Of a DNA stretch of 64,000 nt, positions 16,779 to 26,378 are shown piece after piece. The DNA lies in the NCBI GenBank assembly GCA_018669475.1, contig JABHCC010000125.1:62001-126000 (forward strand). Direction: 5' to 3'. Positions within the stretch are counted from its first letter, which is position 1, and each line of letters opens with the position of its first letter. The stretch is from Bacteroidota bacterium. GTDB lineage: Bacteria; Bacteroidota; Bacteroidia; Bacteroidales; UBA12481. Under the pieces are notes generated by a model. That model saw only the letters and a program-made list of their open reading frames with translations. It did not search any database and was not told the origin of the DNA. A program made the position numbers and the translations under genes.

Positions 16779-17312
16779 ATGAACGAGGTAAAAGTACTGG
16801 ACAAGACATTCAGAAAGAGCATCTCTCATGATAAAATTATGGAAACTGTTGCCCGTATGGCTGCTGATATGGATCGTGACCTTATGGGAAAAGACCCTCT
16901 TTTCTTATCAATTTTGAATGGAGCCTTTATTTTTTCTTCCGACCTGTTCAAAATGCTACAAATGCCATGTACTATTTCCTTCGTGAAATTTGCTTCCTAT
17001 GCAGGAGACAGCTCAACTGGGAAGGTCAAAGAGCTAATCGGATTATCGGAGGACTTAAAAGGAAGAAACATTGTCATCCTGGAAGATATCATTGACACAG
17101 GTCTTACTATGCAACAATTTCTGCCAGTACTGGAGAAGAAAAAGCCGGCAAGTGTCAGAATCGCTAGTTTGCTTTATAAACCCGAAGCCTTCAAAGGAAG
17201 TTACTCAATTGACTACATTGGTATGTCAATTCCAAATGATTTCATTGTTGGTTACGGCCTTGACTACAAAGGATACGGAAGAAACCTCAAAGCCATTTAT
17301 ACAGTTATTTAA
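16779..17312 (+). CDS. hpt: Hypoxanthine phosphoribosyltransferase
   Basis: The 177-residue protein has the PRPP-binding motif VILEDIIDTGLTM (about 98-110), a flexible-loop region around SFVKFASYAGDSSTG, and the base-binding C-terminal DFIVGYGLDY. It salvages hypoxanthine and guanine to IMP and GMP with PRPP, in the cytosol. The length is normal for bacterial HPRT. It begins a dense co-directional run with adk (17 bases apart) and obgE. Confidence 0.95.
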   Translation: MNEVKVLDKTFRKSISHDKIMETVARMAADMDRDLMGKDPLFLSILNGAFIFSSDLFKMLQMPCTISFVKFASYAGDSSTGKVKELIGLSEDLKGRNIVILEDIIDTGLTMQQFLPVLEKKKPASVRIASLLYKPEAFKGSYSIDYIGMSIPNDFIVGYGLDYKGYGRNLKAIYTVI

Positions 17313-17329
17313 TGAACCCTTATTAAAGT

Positions 17330-17914
17330 ATGATTCACCTTATACTATTTGGACCTCCGGGTGTCGGAAAAGGCACCCAGTCTCAACGTATTATACAACA
17401 TTTTGATCTGCTCCACATTGCTTCAGGAGATTTATTAAGAATACAGATTATGAATCAATCTGATCTGGGAATAAAAGCAAAACTTTATATGGATAAAGGA
17501 GAGCTTGTCCCCGATGAAATTGTAATCAGTATGATAGAAAGTATTCTTAGCTCTCTGGATGGCAAGAATGGAGTTGTTTTTGATGGTTTTCCACGCACAC
17601 CACCACAAGCCGAAGCGCTTGACGGCTTATTAAAATCAAGAGGTGAAGAGATTTCAGCCCTTGTTGCTCTCAAAGTTCCTAAAGAAGAGCTGGTGAAACG
17701 TTTAGAATCCCGGGGCTTAACATCAGGCCGGGCTGATGACTCCAGCATAAAAACCATTGAGAACCGTTTAAAGGTATATGACAATAAAACCTCCCCCGTT
17801 ATAAAACATTATAGCGAACAGGGAAAATATCACCCGGTTAACGGAGTTGGGATGATTGATGACGTGTCAAAACGCCTGATTGATATTATTGAACCGATTG
17901 TGGAAGCAATTTAA
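17330..17914 (+). CDS. adk: Adenylate kinase
   Basis: The 194-residue protein has the P-loop GPPGVGKGTQ (residues 8-17), the AMP-binding ASGDLLR and the DGFPRTPPQAEAL block. It interconverts ATP plus AMP with two ADP. The LID region (RLESRGLTSGRADDS) is the short form without zinc-binding cysteines, as in many Bacteroidota. The hpt-adk-obgE order has spacings of 17 and 3 bases and marks an operon. Confidence 0.96.
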   Translation: MIHLILFGPPGVGKGTQSQRIIQHFDLLHIASGDLLRIQIMNQSDLGIKAKLYMDKGELVPDEIVISMIESILSSLDGKNGVVFDGFPRTPPQAEALDGLLKSRGEEISALVALKVPKEELVKRLESRGLTSGRADDSSIKTIENRLKVYDNKTSPVIKHYSEQGKYHPVNGVGMIDDVSKRLIDIIEPIVEAI

Positions 17915-17917
17915 TTT

Positions 17918-18907
17918 ATGGCAGATAGCAATTTCATAGACTACGTAAAAATATTCAGCCGTTCAGGAAACGGGGGAGGAGGATCATCTCATCTGCGTCG
18001 ACAGAAATATATGCCCAAAGGAGGACCTGACGGAGGTGATGGAGGACGTGGCGGACATGTAATTGTGAAAGCCAATAAGCAACACTGGACCTTACTCCAT
18101 CTAAAATATAACCGACATGTATTTGCCGGAAATGGTGGTAATGGAAGTCGTGAACAAAGGTCTGGATCTGATGGTGATGATAAAACTATCGAAGTTCCTT
18201 TGGGTACAGTTGTTCGCGATGTCGAAACCGGAGAACTATTATTTGAAATTACAGAGGAAGGTCAGGAGGTAATCCTAATGAAAGGGGGCAGAGGGGGTTT
18301 GGGAAATTATAATTTTAAAACCTCGACAAACCAAACACCAAGGTATTCCCAGACAGGCGAATCTGGAATTGAAGGTTGGGTTATTTTGGAACTTAAAGTG
18401 CTTGCTGACGTTGGCCTCGTTGGCTTTCCGAATGCAGGTAAATCAACTCTGCTGTCTGTTGTATCAGCGGCCAAGCCCAAAATTGCCAACTATCCCTTTA
18501 CCACCCTGGTTCCTAATCTGGGTATCGTTTCATACCACGACAATCAGTCATTTGCTATGGCTGATATTCCAGGGATTATTGAAGGTGCTCATGAGGGTAA
18601 AGGCCTGGGTCTTCGCTTTCTGAGACATATTGAACGAAATTCTGTTCTCCTTTTTATTGTACCTGCTGACAGCAAAGATATCCGGGAGGAATATAATATT
18701 CTCCTCAAAGAAATTGAGCAATATAATCCTGAATTATTGGATAAACGTCGGGTATTAGGAATTTCTAAAGCCGATTTGCTTGACGAAGAGCTGACCGAGG
18801 CATTGTCTCAGGATTTGCCTGATCTGCCGCATATTTTTTTCTCGGCCCTTAGCCATTATCAGCTTGACCCTTTGAAAGATATGTTATGGCAGGCTTTGCA
18901 TATGTAG
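17918..18907 (+). CDS. obgE: GTPase Obg
   Basis: The N-terminal Obg fold (1-158) is glycine rich ([21 protein letters not shown]). The GTPase domain follows with G1 GFPNAGKST (169-177), G3 [12 protein letters not shown] and a SKAD G4 element. Obg binds the large ribosomal subunit and links GTP/ppGpp level to ribosome assembly and growth. At 329 residues the protein ends just after the G domain and lacks the optional C-terminal OCT domain, as is common in the phylum. It lies three bases after adk and four before the PAP2 gene. Confidence 0.96.
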   Translation: MADSNFIDYVKIFSRSGNGGGGSSHLRRQKYMPKGGPDGGDGGRGGHVIVKANKQHWTLLHLKYNRHVFAGNGGNGSREQRSGSDGDDKTIEVPLGTVVRDVETGELLFEITEEGQEVILMKGGRGGLGNYNFKTSTNQTPRYSQTGESGIEGWVILELKVLADVGLVGFPNAGKSTLLSVVSAAKPKIANYPFTTLVPNLGIVSYHDNQSFAMADIPGIIEGAHEGKGLGLRFLRHIERNSVLLFIVPADSKDIREEYNILLKEIEQYNPELLDKRRVLGISKADLLDEELTEALSQDLPDLPHIFFSALSHYQLDPLKDMLWQALHM

Positions 18908-18911
18908 CAAG

Positions 18912-19499
18912 ATGATTGAGCAACTTATTCAATTTGATCAGAAACTTTTCACCCTACTGAATGGCTGGGGAATTCCGTTTTTCGACCCTGTGATGCGTTT
19001 AGCCTCCGCAACATGGATATGGATCCCAGTATATTTATTTCTAATTCTGTTCATGCTAAAATCCGGCAGGAGAAAAGGGATATGGGCAGTGATTTTTTTA
19101 ATCATTACATATTTCCTTACAGAACAGCTTTCTGTTCATGCATTTAAAGAAGTTTTCGAACGTTTGCGTCCCTGTCATGATCCTGATATGGCAGAGAGAG
19201 TTCGCTTAGTAGTAAATAGTTGTGGTGGCCGTTTTAGTTTTGTATCAACACATGCCACTAACGCATCTGGCTTAGTTGTTTTCAGCATATTGTTTTTCAT
19301 GAAAAAATCATTCACCTGGCCCCTTCTAATCTGGGCCTTAATCGTCAGTTACAGCCGAATTTATGTGGGTGTCCACTACCCTGGTGATATACTCGGCGGC
19401 TGGATTCTTGGTACTATTATCGGATTGCTTACTTTTGCACTTTTCAAACTAATTTATCAAAGACAATTATTAAATGGCCCCACAAGTAAAGAAAATTGA
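18912..19499 (+). CDS. PAP2-family membrane phosphatase
   Basis: This 195-residue inner-membrane protein has about five to six helices and the three-part acid phosphatase signature: KEVFERLRP (Lys79, Arg86, Pro87), FVSTHATN in place of PSGH (Ser112, His114), and SRIYVGVHYPGDILGG (Arg149, His155, Asp159). PAP2 enzymes remove phosphate from lipid phosphates, including undecaprenyl pyrophosphate, and here may recycle the lipid carrier for envelope synthesis. The substrate is inferred. The gene overlaps the next by 26 bases. Confidence 0.88.
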   Translation: MIEQLIQFDQKLFTLLNGWGIPFFDPVMRLASATWIWIPVYLFLILFMLKSGRRKGIWAVIFLIITYFLTEQLSVHAFKEVFERLRPCHDPDMAERVRLVVNSCGGRFSFVSTHATNASGLVVFSILFFMKKSFTWPLLIWALIVSYSRIYVGVHYPGDILGGWILGTIIGLLTFALFKLIYQRQLLNGPTSKEN

Positions 19500-20316
19500 G
19501 ATCCATACCCATCCGGAAGGTGAAGAAATTTATCTTAAGGAAATTAGTGAATTTGATGAAAGGGGAAATTTAATTCTTCAAGAAGAGTACCTGCCGGATG
19601 GCAGCATTGAAAATAAAACTGAATCCTGGTATGATGGTGACAATCGCATTCTTGAAGAGAAGCAGTATACAGATGAAGGAGTTTTGGCCGATCATAAGAA
19701 ATACAATAGGAATGAGCAGGGTGAGCTGCTAAAAGTAGAAATCGCCTATCAGGATGGTTCAAAAGCTTTTCAAACTTCACACATCGACCCTGATTCACTT
19801 CTGGAGACTATTGAAGAAAAAGACGAAGACGATGAACTGGAATTCAGAGAGTTAAATCAATACAACTCTGACAAACAATTATTAAGTAAGGAAGTTTACG
19901 ACTTTAACAATAAGCTGAAAGAAGCTTTTACTTATGAATATAATAGTGATGGGAACCTTGTAAAAAGGGCTCAGTTTGATCACAAACGTAAACCCGAGCT
20001 GCAAACAGAGTATAAGTACAATGAAAATGGCTTAATGGTTTATCGTGCTAATCGCAACCGCAAAGGTAAATTATCTGATTTTCTCAAAGTAGAATACGAC
20101 AGTAAAGGTCAGGTAGTTAAACAGAGCTTTAGCGACAATTTCTTTTTTGTTTTTGAATATGACACAAATGGAAATGCTGTTCTGGAGGAACGCTTATCTG
20201 CCAATAATGAGATGGAGTATCAGAGCCGCTTCGAATATGATGAAAACAAGCAGTTGATCAAGGAAATCAATGCTGGTTTTACCAGAGAACTGACCTATCA
20301 CTATCACAAAGCCTAA
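19474..20316 (+). CDS. Soluble protein of YD/RHS-like repeats, function unknown
   Basis: The 280-residue protein is built of short beta-hairpin-like repeats of about 20-25 residues carrying motifs such as FDERGNLILQEEY, YNSDGNLVKRAQF, YNENGLMVYRAN and YDTNGNAVLEERL. They resemble YD/RHS repeats and MORN-like antitoxin repeats. It is strongly charged, has no signal peptide and no C-terminal sorting domain, so it should be cytosolic, unlike most RHS proteins. The start lies inside the PAP2 gene, indicating translational coupling. It closes the hpt operon before a terminator. I do not recognise a function. Confidence 0.7.
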   Translation: MAPQVKKIEIHTHPEGEEIYLKEISEFDERGNLILQEEYLPDGSIENKTESWYDGDNRILEEKQYTDEGVLADHKKYNRNEQGELLKVEIAYQDGSKAFQTSHIDPDSLLETIEEKDEDDELEFRELNQYNSDKQLLSKEVYDFNNKLKEAFTYEYNSDGNLVKRAQFDHKRKPELQTEYKYNENGLMVYRANRNRKGKLSDFLKVEYDSKGQVVKQSFSDNFFFVFEYDTNGNAVLEERLSANNEMEYQSRFEYDENKQLIKEINAGFTRELTYHYHKA

Positions 20317-20374
20317 CAAAAAAGGTCTCACCAAACCAGCTGAAACCCAGCAGTGTTAATAGTTCTGTTGAAAA

Positions 20375-20402
20375 CCTGATTCCAAATCGGGGGGGCTTTT
20401 TA
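20375..20402 (+). terminator. Probable terminator between the hpt operon and parE
   Basis: CCTGATT (20375-20381) can pair with AATCGGG (20385-20391, one G-T pair) across a three-base loop, followed by G-rich sequence and a CTTTTT tract. The stem is short, so confidence is moderate. Confidence 0.5.
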
Positions 20403-20403
20403 T

Positions 20404-20411
20404 TATCTTTG
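20404..20411 (+). promoter_or_regulatory. Bacteroidota -7 element TATCTTTG for parE
   Basis: A perfect match whose last base is only five bases before the parE ATG (20417). With the usual short spacing to the transcription start, the mRNA would begin at or within a few bases of the start codon. Confidence 0.65.
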
Positions 20412-20416
20412 TACTT

Positions 20417-22270
20417 ATGGCAGAAAAGAAGATTGAACAATATTCAGAAGAATCTATTAAGACTCTATCGCCAAGAGAGCATATTCGCTTAAGACCTGGT
20501 ATGTACATTGGTAAATTGGGTGATGGTTCTTCGCATGACGACGGAATTTATGTTCTGCTCAAAGAAGTGATCGACAACTCTATTGATGAGTTCATGATGG
20601 GGAATGGTAAGGTAATTGACATATCCATTGAAGAACGGGAAGTATCTGTACGCGATCATGGAAGGGGAATCCCTCTTGGGAAGGTAGCCGATGCAGTATC
20701 CAAAATGAATACAGGCGCAAAATACGACTCCAAAGTTTTCAAAAAATCTGTTGGTTTGAATGGTGTTGGATTAAAAGCTGTGAATGCATTAACCAGTTCA
20801 TTTGTAATTCGCTCTTTCAGAGAAGAACAAGTAAAGGAAGTTACTTTTACTCAAGGTAAGCTGATAGATGATAAAAAGCTTGCAAAGACTGAAGAAGAAT
20901 CAGGAGTTGAAATAAGTTTTGTTCCTGACAAAAATATTTTTGGCAGCTATCGTTATCTGAATGAGTATGTTTCTAATATGCTCAAAATTTATGTATACCT
21001 GAATGCTGGTTTGACCATTCGTTTTAATGGGGAGAAGTTTTTCTCACGTTATGGCTTGCTGGATCTGTTACAATCCAAAATGAGCCAGGAGGGTTTATAC
21101 CCGATTATCCATTTGAAAGAAGAAGATATTGAAATAGCAATTACTCATGGAAACCAGTATGGAGAAGAGTATTATGCTTTTGTGAATGGGCAGCACACCA
21201 CACAGGGAGGAACCCATTTATTAGCCTTCAGAGAAGCTCTGGTAAAAACGATTCGTGAGCATTATCAAAAAGATTTCGATGCATCTGACATTCGTGCATC
21301 TGTGGTTTCGGCCGTTAGTATAAAAGTAGAGGAGCCTGTTTTTGAATCTCAAACGAAGACTAAGCTGGGGTCAAAGGATATCGGGCCCAATGGAATAAGT
21401 ATCCGTAACTTCATTGTAGACTTCCTTAAGAAACACCTTGACAATTATCTACACAAAAATCCAGAGGTTAAAGAAATATTGTATAGAAAAATTCTGGATT
21501 CAGAGAAGGAGCGAAAGGCCATTTCGGGTATTAAAAAGATTGCCCGGGATAGGGCAAAAAGAGCTTCACTTCACAACAAAAAACTGAGGGATTGCAAAAT
21601 TCACTACAATTCAAAGAATGACCGCCGACAAGAAACCTCAATTTTCATCACAGAGGGTGACTCAGCATCAGGCTCCATTACAAAATCACGTGATGTAGCA
21701 ATACAGGCAGTTTTCAGCTTGAAAGGGAAACCTAAAAACACTTTTGGTGAAACCAAAAAGCTGGTGTATGAAAACGAGGAGTTTAATTTACTTCAGGCAG
21801 CACTTAATATCGAGGAAGGCATTGAAGATCTGCGATATAACAATGTAATTATTGCCACCGATGCAGATGTGGATGGAATGCACATACGCTTACTTCTGCT
21901 TACTTTCTTCCTTGAATTTTTTCCTGATCTAATCAAATATCGACATCTGTATATTCTACAAACTCCCTTATTCAGGGTAAGGGATAAAAGAAAATCATAC
22001 TATTGTTATAGTGAGACTGAGAAAACCCGGGCCATAAAAAAGCTCAAAGGAAAACCTGAAATTACCCGATTCAAAGGTCTCGGTGAAATATCACCCGACG
22101 AATTCAAATACTTTATTGGGCAAGACATTCGTCTTGAACCTGTTCTCTTAAGGAAGGAGGATGCCGTTCAAAAAATGCTTGAATTCTATATGGGAAAAAA
22201 CACACCCGAGCGACAGGAATTCATAATTGACAATCTGGTAATTGAAGAAGATACAGTGATGACTGAATAA
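20417..22270 (+). CDS. parE: DNA topoisomerase IV subunit B
   Basis: The 617-residue protein has the GHKL ATPase domain (about 20-220; [37 protein letters not shown]), a transducer domain, and the TOPRIM domain with EGDSASGS and DADVDGMHI, the metal-binding acidic motif. The C-terminus ends in [12 protein letters not shown]. With ParC it decatenates replicated chromosomes. It is the shorter of the GyrB-like types, and its ParC partner lies 14 bases downstream, which favours topoisomerase IV over gyrase. Promoter and start codon are almost adjacent. Confidence 0.93.
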   Translation: MAEKKIEQYSEESIKTLSPREHIRLRPGMYIGKLGDGSSHDDGIYVLLKEVIDNSIDEFMMGNGKVIDISIEEREVSVRDHGRGIPLGKVADAVSKMNTGAKYDSKVFKKSVGLNGVGLKAVNALTSSFVIRSFREEQVKEVTFTQGKLIDDKKLAKTEEESGVEISFVPDKNIFGSYRYLNEYVSNMLKIYVYLNAGLTIRFNGEKFFSRYGLLDLLQSKMSQEGLYPIIHLKEEDIEIAITHGNQYGEEYYAFVNGQHTTQGGTHLLAFREALVKTIREHYQKDFDASDIRASVVSAVSIKVEEPVFESQTKTKLGSKDIGPNGISIRNFIVDFLKKHLDNYLHKNPEVKEILYRKILDSEKERKAISGIKKIARDRAKRASLHNKKLRDCKIHYNSKNDRRQETSIFITEGDSASGSITKSRDVAIQAVFSLKGKPKNTFGETKKLVYENEEFNLLQAALNIEEGIEDLRYNNVIIATDADVDGMHIRLLLLTFFLEFFPDLIKYRHLYILQTPLFRVRDKRKSYYCYSETEKTRAIKKLKGKPEITRFKGLGEISPDEFKYFIGQDIRLEPVLLRKEDAVQKMLEFYMGKNTPERQEFIIDNLVIEEDTVMTE

Positions 22271-22284
22271 GGAAGCAGAGTAAC

Positions 22285-25110
22285 ATGACCAAAGAACAAA
22301 ACTTAGATAATATACCTGAAGAAAATCATGAGCAGGATCTTAATCCGGAGAACGGTAATGGTCGTACTAAAGAGATTACCCATCTCCCCGGAATGTATAA
22401 AACCTGGTTCCTGGAGTATGCCTCATATGTAATTCTGGAAAGAGCCGTTCCTCATCTCTATGATGGACTTAAACCAGTACAACGCAGAATTCTTCATTCA
22501 ATGCGACGTCTTGATGATGGCAGGTTTAACAAAGTTGCTAATGTGATTGGGCACACTATGCAATTCCACCCACATGGAGATGCCTCAATAGGAGATGCTT
22601 TGGTTCAACTGGGCCAGAAAGAACTACTGATTGAAACTCAGGGAAACTGGGGAAATATTCTCACTGGTGACAGAGCTGCAGCGCCGAGATATATTGAGGC
22701 ACGACTCTCTAAATTTGCTCAGGAGGTAGTTTTCAATCCCAAAACTACAGAGTGGAAATTATCATACGATGGTCGAAATAAAGAACCGGTTAACCTGCCA
22801 GTTAAATTTCCATTGCTTCTGACGCAAGGGGTAGAAGGTATCGCTGTTGGTCTGGCTTCCAAAATTCTTCCGCATAATTTCATTGAACTCATAGATGCCA
22901 CAATTGCCTACCTTAAAAATGAAGAGTTCACTATCCTGCCGGATTTTACCACAGGCGGAAATGCTGATTTCAGCAAATACCAGGATGGACTCCGTGGTGG
23001 TAAAATTCGTATCAGAGCAAAAATTGTCAAACAGGATAAAAGAACACTGGCTATTACCGAGATTCCCTTTGGTAAAACCACCAGCAGTCTGATCGACTCT
23101 ATCATTTATGCCAATGATAAAGGCAAAATCAAAATCAAAAAGATAGATGACAATACTGCAGCAAAAGTAGAGATTCTGATTCACCTGGCTCCAAATGTAT
23201 CAACCGACAAAACAATTGATGCATTGTACGCCTTTACAGATTGTGAAATCTCTGTATCTCCAAATTCATGCGTAATATCTGATGACAAACCACGTTTCCT
23301 CGGTGTTACACATATGCTTCAAACTTCTGCAGACAATACCGTTGCCTTGCTGAAGGAAGAATTATTGATCAGGAAAAGAGAATTAGAAGATGACTGGCAT
23401 AATTCATCACTTGAAAAGATATTTATTGAAAATAGAATTTACCTTCTGATAGAGGAATGTGAGACCTGGGAATGTATCATCAAAACCATTGACAAAGGAT
23501 TGAATCCTTTTAAAAAACTACTACAAAGACCTGTCACTGAAGATGATATCACAAAACTTACCGAAATAAAAATAAAGCGAATTTCCAAATATGATGCTTT
23601 CAAAGCAGATGATCATATCAAGGCTATAGATAAGGAGCTCCTGATTGTACAAAATCATCTTAGCAATCTCATAATATATGCCATTGACTATTTTAAAGGA
23701 TTGAAAAAAAGGTACGGTAAGGGGAAAGAGAGAAAAACAGAAATACGAAACTTCGATAATATTGTGGCAACCAAAGTTGTAGTTGCCAATGAAAAGCTCT
23801 ACGCTAATTTTGATGATGGTTTTATTGGAACATCCCTGAAAAAAGACCAATTTCTCTTCGAATGTTCTGACATTGATGAAGTAATCATTATTCGTAAAGA
23901 TGGATCATACCTTATCACTAAGGTTGCTCCCAAAGCCTTTGTGGGTAAGAATATTCTGCATGTAAGCGTATTCAAAAAAAATGACGCCCGAACAACCTAT
24001 AACCTTACTTATCGAGATGGTAAGAATGGCCATTCATATATAAAAAGATTCGCAATAAAAGGAGTTACCCGCGATAAAGAATATCAACTGACAAAAGGAA
24101 CCACCGGATCGCGAATTACCTATTTATCCGTTAATCCAAATGGCGAAGCTGAAGTAATCAGGGTTGTTTTGAAGCCCAAACCAAAATTAAAGAAGCTCAA
24201 TTTCGAATTTGATTTCAGTGAACTGGCGATAAAGAATAAAAACGCCATGGGCAATATTCTTACGAAGCATAGTGTTCATAAGATCAGTCTAAAAGAAAAA
24301 GGAGTTTCAACTCTTGGAGGAAGACAAATATGGTTTGACGGAGATGTCAACAGGCTCAATGCTGATTCGCGAGGAATATACCTTGGAGAATTCACCGGAG
24401 ACGATCGCATTCTGATTATAACCAAAAGAGGCAGTTTCAGACTCACGAATTATGATCTGAGCAATCATTTTGATGAAGAAATTTTACTTATTGAGAAATT
24501 TGATTCCTCCAAAGTATATTCTTGCATATTCTTTGACGCTGACCAGAAATTCTATTATTTGAAACGCTTCCAGATTGACGGCTCTACCAATGGGAGGCCT
24601 CAAACATTTGTTGGTGATAATCCTGATTCAATCCTTATTCATCTAATAGAAGATCTTTTACCCAATATTGAGATTTGCTTCGGCGGTAAGAACTCAGAGA
24701 AAGAAAACGAAAAGATCTTTGTTGCGGAATTCATAGCTCTTAAAAGCTTCAAGGCCCGAGGTAAACGTCTGACAAACCATGAAGTTGAAAAGATTGTCAA
24801 ACTCGAATCTACCGAACCAGACCCTGAACTGATTGATTCAATTTATGGTGAAGGATTTTTCACAATTCATCAAGAAGAAACTGCTCTGGAAGTGGAGGAT
24901 TATGAAACCCTCACCAAATCAGATTCAGGCAATAAGGAAACTACCGTAATTCCTGAAAAACTGACCGAGAAGAAAGCAGAGAAAGAAACAAAAACAGTGG
25001 ATAAGAGTAAGAAACCTGATGATAAAATTAAATCTCCCAAAACCACTGAAGAACAGAATCGGGATGATGATGATGACAATTCTTCAGCACAGATGACTCT
25101 TGAATGGTAG
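22285..25110 (+). CDS. parC: DNA topoisomerase IV subunit A
   Basis: In this 941-residue protein the catalytic tyrosine is Tyr136 in DRAAAPRYIEARL. The winged-helix region has QRRILHSM and HPHGDASIGDALV. The second half is a degenerate beta-pinwheel without a clear GyrA box, consistent with ParC. The last 50 residues are a lysine/acid-rich, low-complexity tail ending in DDDDDN...MTLEW. Partner parE lies 14 bases upstream. The stop overlaps the start of aroK by seven bases. Confidence 0.93.
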   Translation: MTKEQNLDNIPEENHEQDLNPENGNGRTKEITHLPGMYKTWFLEYASYVILERAVPHLYDGLKPVQRRILHSMRRLDDGRFNKVANVIGHTMQFHPHGDASIGDALVQLGQKELLIETQGNWGNILTGDRAAAPRYIEARLSKFAQEVVFNPKTTEWKLSYDGRNKEPVNLPVKFPLLLTQGVEGIAVGLASKILPHNFIELIDATIAYLKNEEFTILPDFTTGGNADFSKYQDGLRGGKIRIRAKIVKQDKRTLAITEIPFGKTTSSLIDSIIYANDKGKIKIKKIDDNTAAKVEILIHLAPNVSTDKTIDALYAFTDCEISVSPNSCVISDDKPRFLGVTHMLQTSADNTVALLKEELLIRKRELEDDWHNSSLEKIFIENRIYLLIEECETWECIIKTIDKGLNPFKKLLQRPVTEDDITKLTEIKIKRISKYDAFKADDHIKAIDKELLIVQNHLSNLIIYAIDYFKGLKKRYGKGKERKTEIRNFDNIVATKVVVANEKLYANFDDGFIGTSLKKDQFLFECSDIDEVIIIRKDGSYLITKVAPKAFVGKNILHVSVFKKNDARTTYNLTYRDGKNGHSYIKRFAIKGVTRDKEYQLTKGTTGSRITYLSVNPNGEAEVIRVVLKPKPKLKKLNFEFDFSELAIKNKNAMGNILTKHSVHKISLKEKGVSTLGGRQIWFDGDVNRLNADSRGIYLGEFTGDDRILIITKRGSFRLTNYDLSNHFDEEILLIEKFDSSKVYSCIFFDADQKFYYLKRFQIDGSTNGRPQTFVGDNPDSILIHLIEDLLPNIEICFGGKNSEKENEKIFVAEFIALKSFKARGKRLTNHEVEKIVKLESTEPDPELIDSIYGEGFFTIHQEETALEVEDYETLTKSDSGNKETTVIPEKLTEKKAEKETKTVDKSKKPDDKIKSPKTTEEQNRDDDDDNSSAQMTLEW

Positions 25111-25628
25111 ACGAAACAACAAATTGCCTGGTAATCATGGGATTCATGGGTTCAGGGAAATCAACCCTGGGGCGTTCACTTGCTAAAAGCTGGCAGTGCG
25201 ACTTTACCGATCTTGATCATTATATTGAGGCCAGTACACAAATGAGTATATCCCGCATCTTTGAATTACATGGTGAATCTGGATTCCGAAAAAAAGAACG
25301 CCTGGCATTAATTGAAATCTTGCGATCACCAATACCGAAAGTTTTGTCTCTTGGAGGAGGTACACCCTGTTTTCTGAACAACATGAATGAAATTAATAAT
25401 CTTTCCAGAAGCGTGTATCTGAAACTTTCGCCAAAAGAATTGACAAGACGCCTGCATAGATCTCATAATCCACGTCCCTTGCTAGCCGGGAAATCAATAT
25501 CAGAATTGGAAGAATACATACAAAAAGAACTATGCCATCGAGAACAATACTACGGATTAGCCAAACATATCATCGAATCTGACAGTATCAGAACAGAAGA
25601 TCTAATCACCTTTCTCCCCAGACTTTAA
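25104..25628 (+). CDS. aroK: Shikimate kinase
   Basis: The 174-residue protein has the Walker A motif GFMGSGKST (about 13-21), the shikimate-binding DLDHYIE, a second shikimate-binding region in GESGFRKKE, and the GGGTPC loop. It phosphorylates shikimate in aromatic amino acid synthesis. It is translationally coupled to parC through a seven-base overlap and overlaps the convergent ppa gene by 27 bases at the 3-prime end. Confidence 0.93.
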   Translation: MVDETTNCLVIMGFMGSGKSTLGRSLAKSWQCDFTDLDHYIEASTQMSISRIFELHGESGFRKKERLALIEILRSPIPKVLSLGGGTPCFLNNMNEINNLSRSVYLKLSPKELTRRLHRSHNPRPLLAGKSISELEEYIQKELCHREQYYGLAKHIIESDSIRTEDLITFLPRL

Positions 25629-26339
25629 CAACTTGCTCTTCTCATCAAAATCCAGTGCTTTCCAAAGAGCTGCAGTCATCTGTTCTTCCACATCGCCAAA
25701 TCGATCCTGATAGTCTTCGATGCTTCTGCGTATCACACCATGCGCTTCCTCACGGGAATATATATGTGTAATTTCAGTCTTCTTTTTTGAAAGACCAGGC
25801 ATATCCTTATATGTCAAGAAATAGTGTCTCAACCTGGCAATAAGAGTTTCAGGAATGTACTCTATATCACGCCAATGCTGATATACTTCATCATTTTTCA
25901 TAATGGCAATTATCTTATCATCAGCTTCACCACCATCAATCATTCTGAATCCTCCGATAGGAATTGCTTTCACTAAAAGATTACCATGTTCAATATGTCG
26001 TTCAGTAAGAACGCAAATATCTAAGGGATCCCCATCACCCATAAGCTCTTTTCGTCCGGTTTTTGCCCGGCATAAATTCGCAACTCTCTCCCAGCAATAT
26101 GTCTGAGGAATAAATCCATAGAGAGCTGGAACATGATTTGAAAATTTCTGTGGGCGGTCAACCTTCATATATCCTGATTCTTTATCAATCTCATACTTAA
26201 CAGTATCAGTTGGTACAACTTCGATATATGCTGTAATCTCATCAGGAGCGAGTTCACCTATTGATATACCATGCCATGGATGGGATGTATATCTCAGGCC
26301 AATCATCTCCCATAAACGACTCAATTCTTCTTTTGCCAT
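25602..26339 (-). CDS. ppa: Family I inorganic pyrophosphatase
   Basis: This 245-residue protein carries the signature DGDPLDICVL, holding the metal-binding aspartates, with YGFIPQTYCWE upstream of it and a lysine/tyrosine-rich C-terminal half. It hydrolyses pyrophosphate to phosphate, driving biosynthetic reactions in the cytosol. At 245 residues it is longer than the roughly 175-residue E. coli type, with an N-terminal extension. It probably has its own promoter just upstream (26359-26366), so it need not depend on the acyltransferase genes before it. Confidence 0.93.
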   Translation of the reverse strand: MAKEELSRLWEMIGLRYTSHPWHGISIGELAPDEITAYIEVVPTDTVKYEIDKESGYMKVDRPQKFSNHVPALYGFIPQTYCWERVANLCRAKTGRKELMGDGDPLDICVLTERHIEHGNLLVKAIPIGGFRMIDGGEADDKIIAIMKNDEVYQHWRDIEYIPETLIARLRHYFLTYKDMPGLSKKKTEITHIYSREEAHGVIRRSIEDYQDRFGDVEEQMTAALWKALDFDEKSKLLKSGEKGD

Positions 26340-26358
26340 TTGTTGGGTGTTATATCTG

Positions 26359-26366
26359 CAAATTTA
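26359..26366 (-). promoter_or_regulatory. Bacteroidota -7 element TAAATTTG for ppa
   Basis: A minus-strand TAnnTTTG match 19 bases upstream of the ppa ATG, in the 39-base gap behind the MBOAT gene. Confidence 0.5.
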
Positions 26367-26378
26367 GCATTTACCTGA

